From Paenibacillus sp. CF384 (lineage in GTDB: Bacteria; Bacillota; Bacilli; Paenibacillales; Paenibacillaceae), in assembly GCF_900106745.1 (NCBI RefSeq), contig NZ_FNNV01000010.1, forward strand, positions 124,001-188,000: a stretch of 64,000 nt of DNA, written 5' to 3'. The notes under the pieces are model-generated. The model did not search any database. It saw only the letters and a list, made by a program, of their open reading frames with translations, and was not told the DNA's origin. The position numbers were made by a program, and so were the translations under genes. This document shows, piece by piece, positions 61,576-64,000 of this stretch. Every line of letters begins with the position of its first letter. Within the stretch, counting starts at the first letter, position 1.

Positions 61576-62241
61576 CTATCCCGTCTTAACCCAACCTTTA
61601 CGATGCGCGAATACGGCAAGCTGCGTTCTGTCTTCCAGCTCGCATTTCATCAGAAGGTTGCTGACATGCGTTTTGACCGTCTTAATGCTAATATGAAGCT
61701 CTTCCGCAATTTCCTTGTTGGACATCCCTTCGGCAATGAGCAGAAGCACTTCTTTCTCCCGCTCTGTCAGCCCTTCATCAGCCCCTTGCGTGCTCCGCTG
61801 ACGCAGCCCTCTCGTAAGCGCCTGCGAGACATCATGAGTCATCACCGGCATTCCTTTGGCCGCCCCATTGAGCGCGTAGATGAGTTCCTCTGCCGAAACG
61901 GTCTTCAGCACATAACTAACCGCACCTGCTTCAACTGCCGCAACAACCTTCTCATCTTCAAGGAAGCTTGTGAGCATGACGATCTTGAGCTCGGGAAATT
62001 CCTTCATTATATGGCGAGTGGCTTCAACGCCGTCCATCACCGGCATCATGAGATCCATAAGGACCAGCTGCGGCGGCCCGTCTTGTATGCCGGCCTTTAG
62101 CATATCCAGCGCTTCTTTACCGTTAGCTGCTTCGGCGATCACTTCGAATTTCGGGTCCAGCATCAAGTACGTGCGCAATCCCGCTCGAACCATATCATGA
62201 TCGTCGACAATCATTATTTTCCAGCTGTTATTTGAACTCAT
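61576..62241 (-). CDS. liaR: LuxR-type response regulator LiaR
   Basis: A 221-residue NarL/LuxR-type regulator with phospho-acceptor Asp63 (LMDLMMP) and a C-terminal helix-turn-helix ('LTEREKEVLLLIAEGMSNKEIAEEL', quoted in part: EGMSNKEIAEEL, SIKTVKTHVSNLL). It overlaps liaS by 14 bp. With liaF and liaS upstream it makes the LiaFSR system, which senses cell-envelope damage. Confidence 0.95.
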   Translation of the reverse strand: MSSNNSWKIMIVDDHDMVRAGLRTYLMLDPKFEVIAEAANGKEALDMLKAGIQDGPPQLVLMDLMMPVMDGVEATRHIMKEFPELKIVMLTSFLEDEKVVAAVEAGAVSYVLKTVSAEELIYALNGAAKGMPVMTHDVSQALTRGLRQRSTQGADEGLTEREKEVLLLIAEGMSNKEIAEELHISIKTVKTHVSNLLMKCELEDRTQLAVFAHRKGWVKTG

Positions 62242-63268
62242 CGCTAAGGTTCTCTCCCTTATTCAAATAATTAGGCAATGTCACTCTGACTCTTGTTCCG
62301 CTTCCCGGCTTACTAATGATGGAGGCATCACCGCCGAGCTTGTTAGCCCGCTCCCTCATCGTCGATAGCCCATATGAGCCTCGCTTCACTTGATCCGCCC
62401 GGAAGCCGGCACCGTCATCCTGCAAGGTCATCACGATCTGCCGCTCCGTCTCCGCTACCGTTAACAGTGCTGTTTGCGCACCTGCATGCTTCACGATATT
62501 GGCCATCGCCTCCTGCACAATCAGGAACAACTGGTGCTCCTTGGCTTCAGACAGCTTCTCCCGCACACGCCATTCGAGTACACCTTGCAGTCCGTTCTGC
62601 CGGCAGTAGTCCGGAAACCATTTGTCCAGCGCTTCTTGAAGTGACCTGCCCTCAAGCTCCATCGGTCTAAGCTGCGCGATAAACCCGCGCATCTGCTTCT
62701 GCGCCATCGACGACATAGAGATCAACTGCTCCATCACGTCGCTCGCCCGGCTCGGGTTAAGCTCAAGCAGCTTAGGAAGAGAAGATGCCGACATATGTAT
62801 AGCGAACAGCTGCTGCGAAACCGTATCGTGGAGATCTCGTGCAAGCCGTCTGCGCTCTTCCAGCACCGCCGCTTCATTCGAAGCGGTTTCCCTCATCACC
62901 TGCTCTTCCCCGGAGTGCTGAATCCAGTGCATCCGTTCATCGAGCGACTCCATCATATCGTTGAATTCACGAAATGCCGGCGTAAACGAACCTTCTTCCG
63001 GCAGCCGTGAGCTGTAGTTTCCGTGCGCTGCCTGCTTCAAGCCAAGCACGAGCAAATCCATCTGACGCTGAATCCGTTGTGCTGCCCAATACCCGAATAC
63101 GGCGCTGATCAATAAGAAAAGCACAGCAACGCCGATCCACAGCGTCCTGCTGTACCCTTTTGCCGTCAATTCGGTCCCAAACTGCCAGAGAAATACCGAA
63201 ATCGTCGCTGAAGCCAGAAATAGCAAAATCATATCCCACTTGTTATTGCGAAACAATCGAACCATCAT
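62228..63268 (-). CDS. liaS: envelope-stress sensor kinase LiaS
   Basis: A 346-residue intramembrane-sensing kinase. Two helices near the N-terminus enclose a very short loop (typical for LiaS/BceS-like kinases). A HAMP-like part leads to HisKA_3 with His147 (RRLARDLHDTVSQQLF) and the ATPase domain (LQDDGAGF, GSYGLSTMRERA). It starts 8 bp after liaF and overlaps liaR. Confidence 0.93.
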   Translation of the reverse strand: MMVRLFRNNKWDMILLFLASATISVFLWQFGTELTAKGYSRTLWIGVAVLFLLISAVFGYWAAQRIQRQMDLLVLGLKQAAHGNYSSRLPEEGSFTPAFREFNDMMESLDERMHWIQHSGEEQVMRETASNEAAVLEERRRLARDLHDTVSQQLFAIHMSASSLPKLLELNPSRASDVMEQLISMSSMAQKQMRGFIAQLRPMELEGRSLQEALDKWFPDYCRQNGLQGVLEWRVREKLSEAKEHQLFLIVQEAMANIVKHAGAQTALLTVAETERQIVMTLQDDGAGFRADQVKRGSYGLSTMRERANKLGGDASIISKPGSGTRVRVTLPNYLNKGENLSDEFK

Positions 63269-63275
63269 GTGCGCA

Positions 63276-64000
63276 TCACCCTACCTTCGTAACGCGCACA
63301 TCACCGATAAACGTACTGACGTGGAGCCTGATTTTCTTGTCGTTCTCTTGAAAATAAGGTGTTTCGATATCCATATTCTTAAAAATTCCGCCTTCTTTAT
63401 GTTCAAGCACCGCGACATCGCCGATAAATGCGCTGGAAACGACGTGCACGCCGATTTCATAGTCGTCAGGCAAATACACTTTAACGTCGCCTATAAAGGA
63501 AGAGATATTGATTGTGGTCTCGCCCGGCAAAATTTGCGCCTTGGTCAGATCAAGCACGGTGTCACCGATAAAATGGGAGATATTCATCGGCTTGAGTTCC
63601 CAATAATCTTGGCCTAGATAAATGTCGCCGATGAAACCCGATCGCGTCTGCACGTTCGGATCATGATTCCACCACTCTACGCGTCCATTACGGTGATGGT
63701 GCCTGGCATTTCGCAAATGCCTCTCTTGGCGCTCCTTGACATTATTCGCATGCCTCTCGAAGTGCTCTCTGGTTCTGGCAGCTTGTTCTTCCCACTTCTG
63801 CCTCTTATGCTGCAGCTTCGTATACGCATCGTTAGGACGAACAGGCGGTATGACTTGTTCGCCCTCTGCCTTCATCTCCGAAGGCGCCTCACTCACGTCA
63901 TTAGGTGCGGTAACCTCAGCTGGCGGCTTCGTCGGATCCGGATGAAGCGGCGGTGCCGGAGGAATGTCCACATGTACTTGACCGTAATTGTAGGCTTTCC
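63276..64000 (-). CDS. liaF: LiaF (5' end outside window)
   Basis: The frame is open to the window edge, so the membrane helices of the N-terminus are outside. The visible part has a Pro/Ala/Glu-rich linker, a basic helical stretch (LQHKRQKWEEQAARTREH) and the C-terminal LiaF domain (DUF2154) with the repeated phrase FIGD five times ('SGFIGDIY', 'SHFIGDTV', 'SSFIGDVK', 'SAFIGDVA', 'STFIGDVR'). LiaF holds LiaS inactive in the absence of stress. The GTG at 63971 is internal. Confidence 0.93.
   Translation of the reverse strand, partial: KAYNYGQVHVDIPPAPPLHPDPTKPPAEVTAPNDVSEAPSEMKAEGEQVIPPVRPNDAYTKLQHKRQKWEEQAARTREHFERHANNVKERQERHLRNARHHHRNGRVEWWNHDPNVQTRSGFIGDIYLGQDYWELKPMNISHFIGDTVLDLTKAQILPGETTINISSFIGDVKVYLPDDYEIGVHVVSSAFIGDVAVLEHKEGGIFKNMDIETPYFQENDKKIRLHVSTFIGDVRVTKVG

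Noticed and set aside
1-64000. tRNA, rRNA, riboswitch or T-box elements
   Set aside because: Reading both strands I found no cloverleaf, T-box motif or known riboswitch core. A covariance-model search would be needed to exclude them.

Overview
The window looks like a chromosomal segment of an endospore-forming Firmicute, most likely Paenibacillus or a close relative. The evidence is the set of sporulation genes (yhbH, spoVR, prkA), an AbrB-type regulator, a LiaFSR system, a quinol oxidase of the qox type, and a large carbohydrate ABC operon with the DUF5696 and NHL/Yip1 proteins that I associate with that family. Start codons follow strong AGGAGG-type ribosome binding sites, and GTG or TTG starts are common. 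I saw no tRNA, rRNA, CRISPR array, insertion sequence or prophage.

Layout. 1-4.7 kb: end of a DUF2157/GDYXXLXY membrane pair, yhbH, a methyltransferase, a short-chain dehydrogenase and a small membrane protein. 5-9 kb: qoxABCD. 9.3-10.6 kb: a secreted protein with stalk-type repeats. 11.2-30.1 kb: a carbohydrate island, all on the minus strand. It holds a mandelate-racemase-like enzyme, a GH78-type rhamnosidase, a GntR/LacI-hybrid regulator and a nine-gene operon with two binding proteins, one ATPase, four permeases, an NHL/Yip1 protein and a DUF5696 protein. GTATAC-centred palindromes precede all three transcription units, so the local regulator probably controls them together. 31-38 kb: an MFS transporter, a lipoteichoic acid synthase, a sporulation-type kinase and a broken ABC-F gene behind a leader ORF and attenuator. 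38-46 kb: spoVR, a decayed Uma2 gene, the transglutaminase/alpha-E/ATP-grasp trio, a LytTR protein and prkA. 46-56 kb: DUF2161, a Rieske protein, an aminotransferase, a 32-residue microprotein, an AbrB-type regulator, trmL, an orphan response regulator, serC, a class I-beta glutamine synthetase, DAHP synthase, a DUF2062 protein and ispH. 57-64 kb: a two-component pair beside htrA, a YugN protein and liaFSR (liaF runs off the end).

The most unusual structure is not a gene. Three intergenic elements (9070-9252, 10761-10943, 30605-30787) are each exactly 183 bp. Each carries four copies of a roughly 26-bp unit: two forward copies 50 bp apart and two inverted copies 50 bp apart, with an 83-bp inner span. 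The geometry is identical to the base although the sequence between units has diverged. Two of the three are followed at once by a degenerate heptamer tract and then a terminator, and one is preceded by six 51-bp tandem repeats.

Other points of note are three 11-bp tandem repeats at the lipoteichoic acid synthase promoter, a perfect GlnR/TnrA box upstream of glnA, and a sigma-E-like promoter before spoVR.
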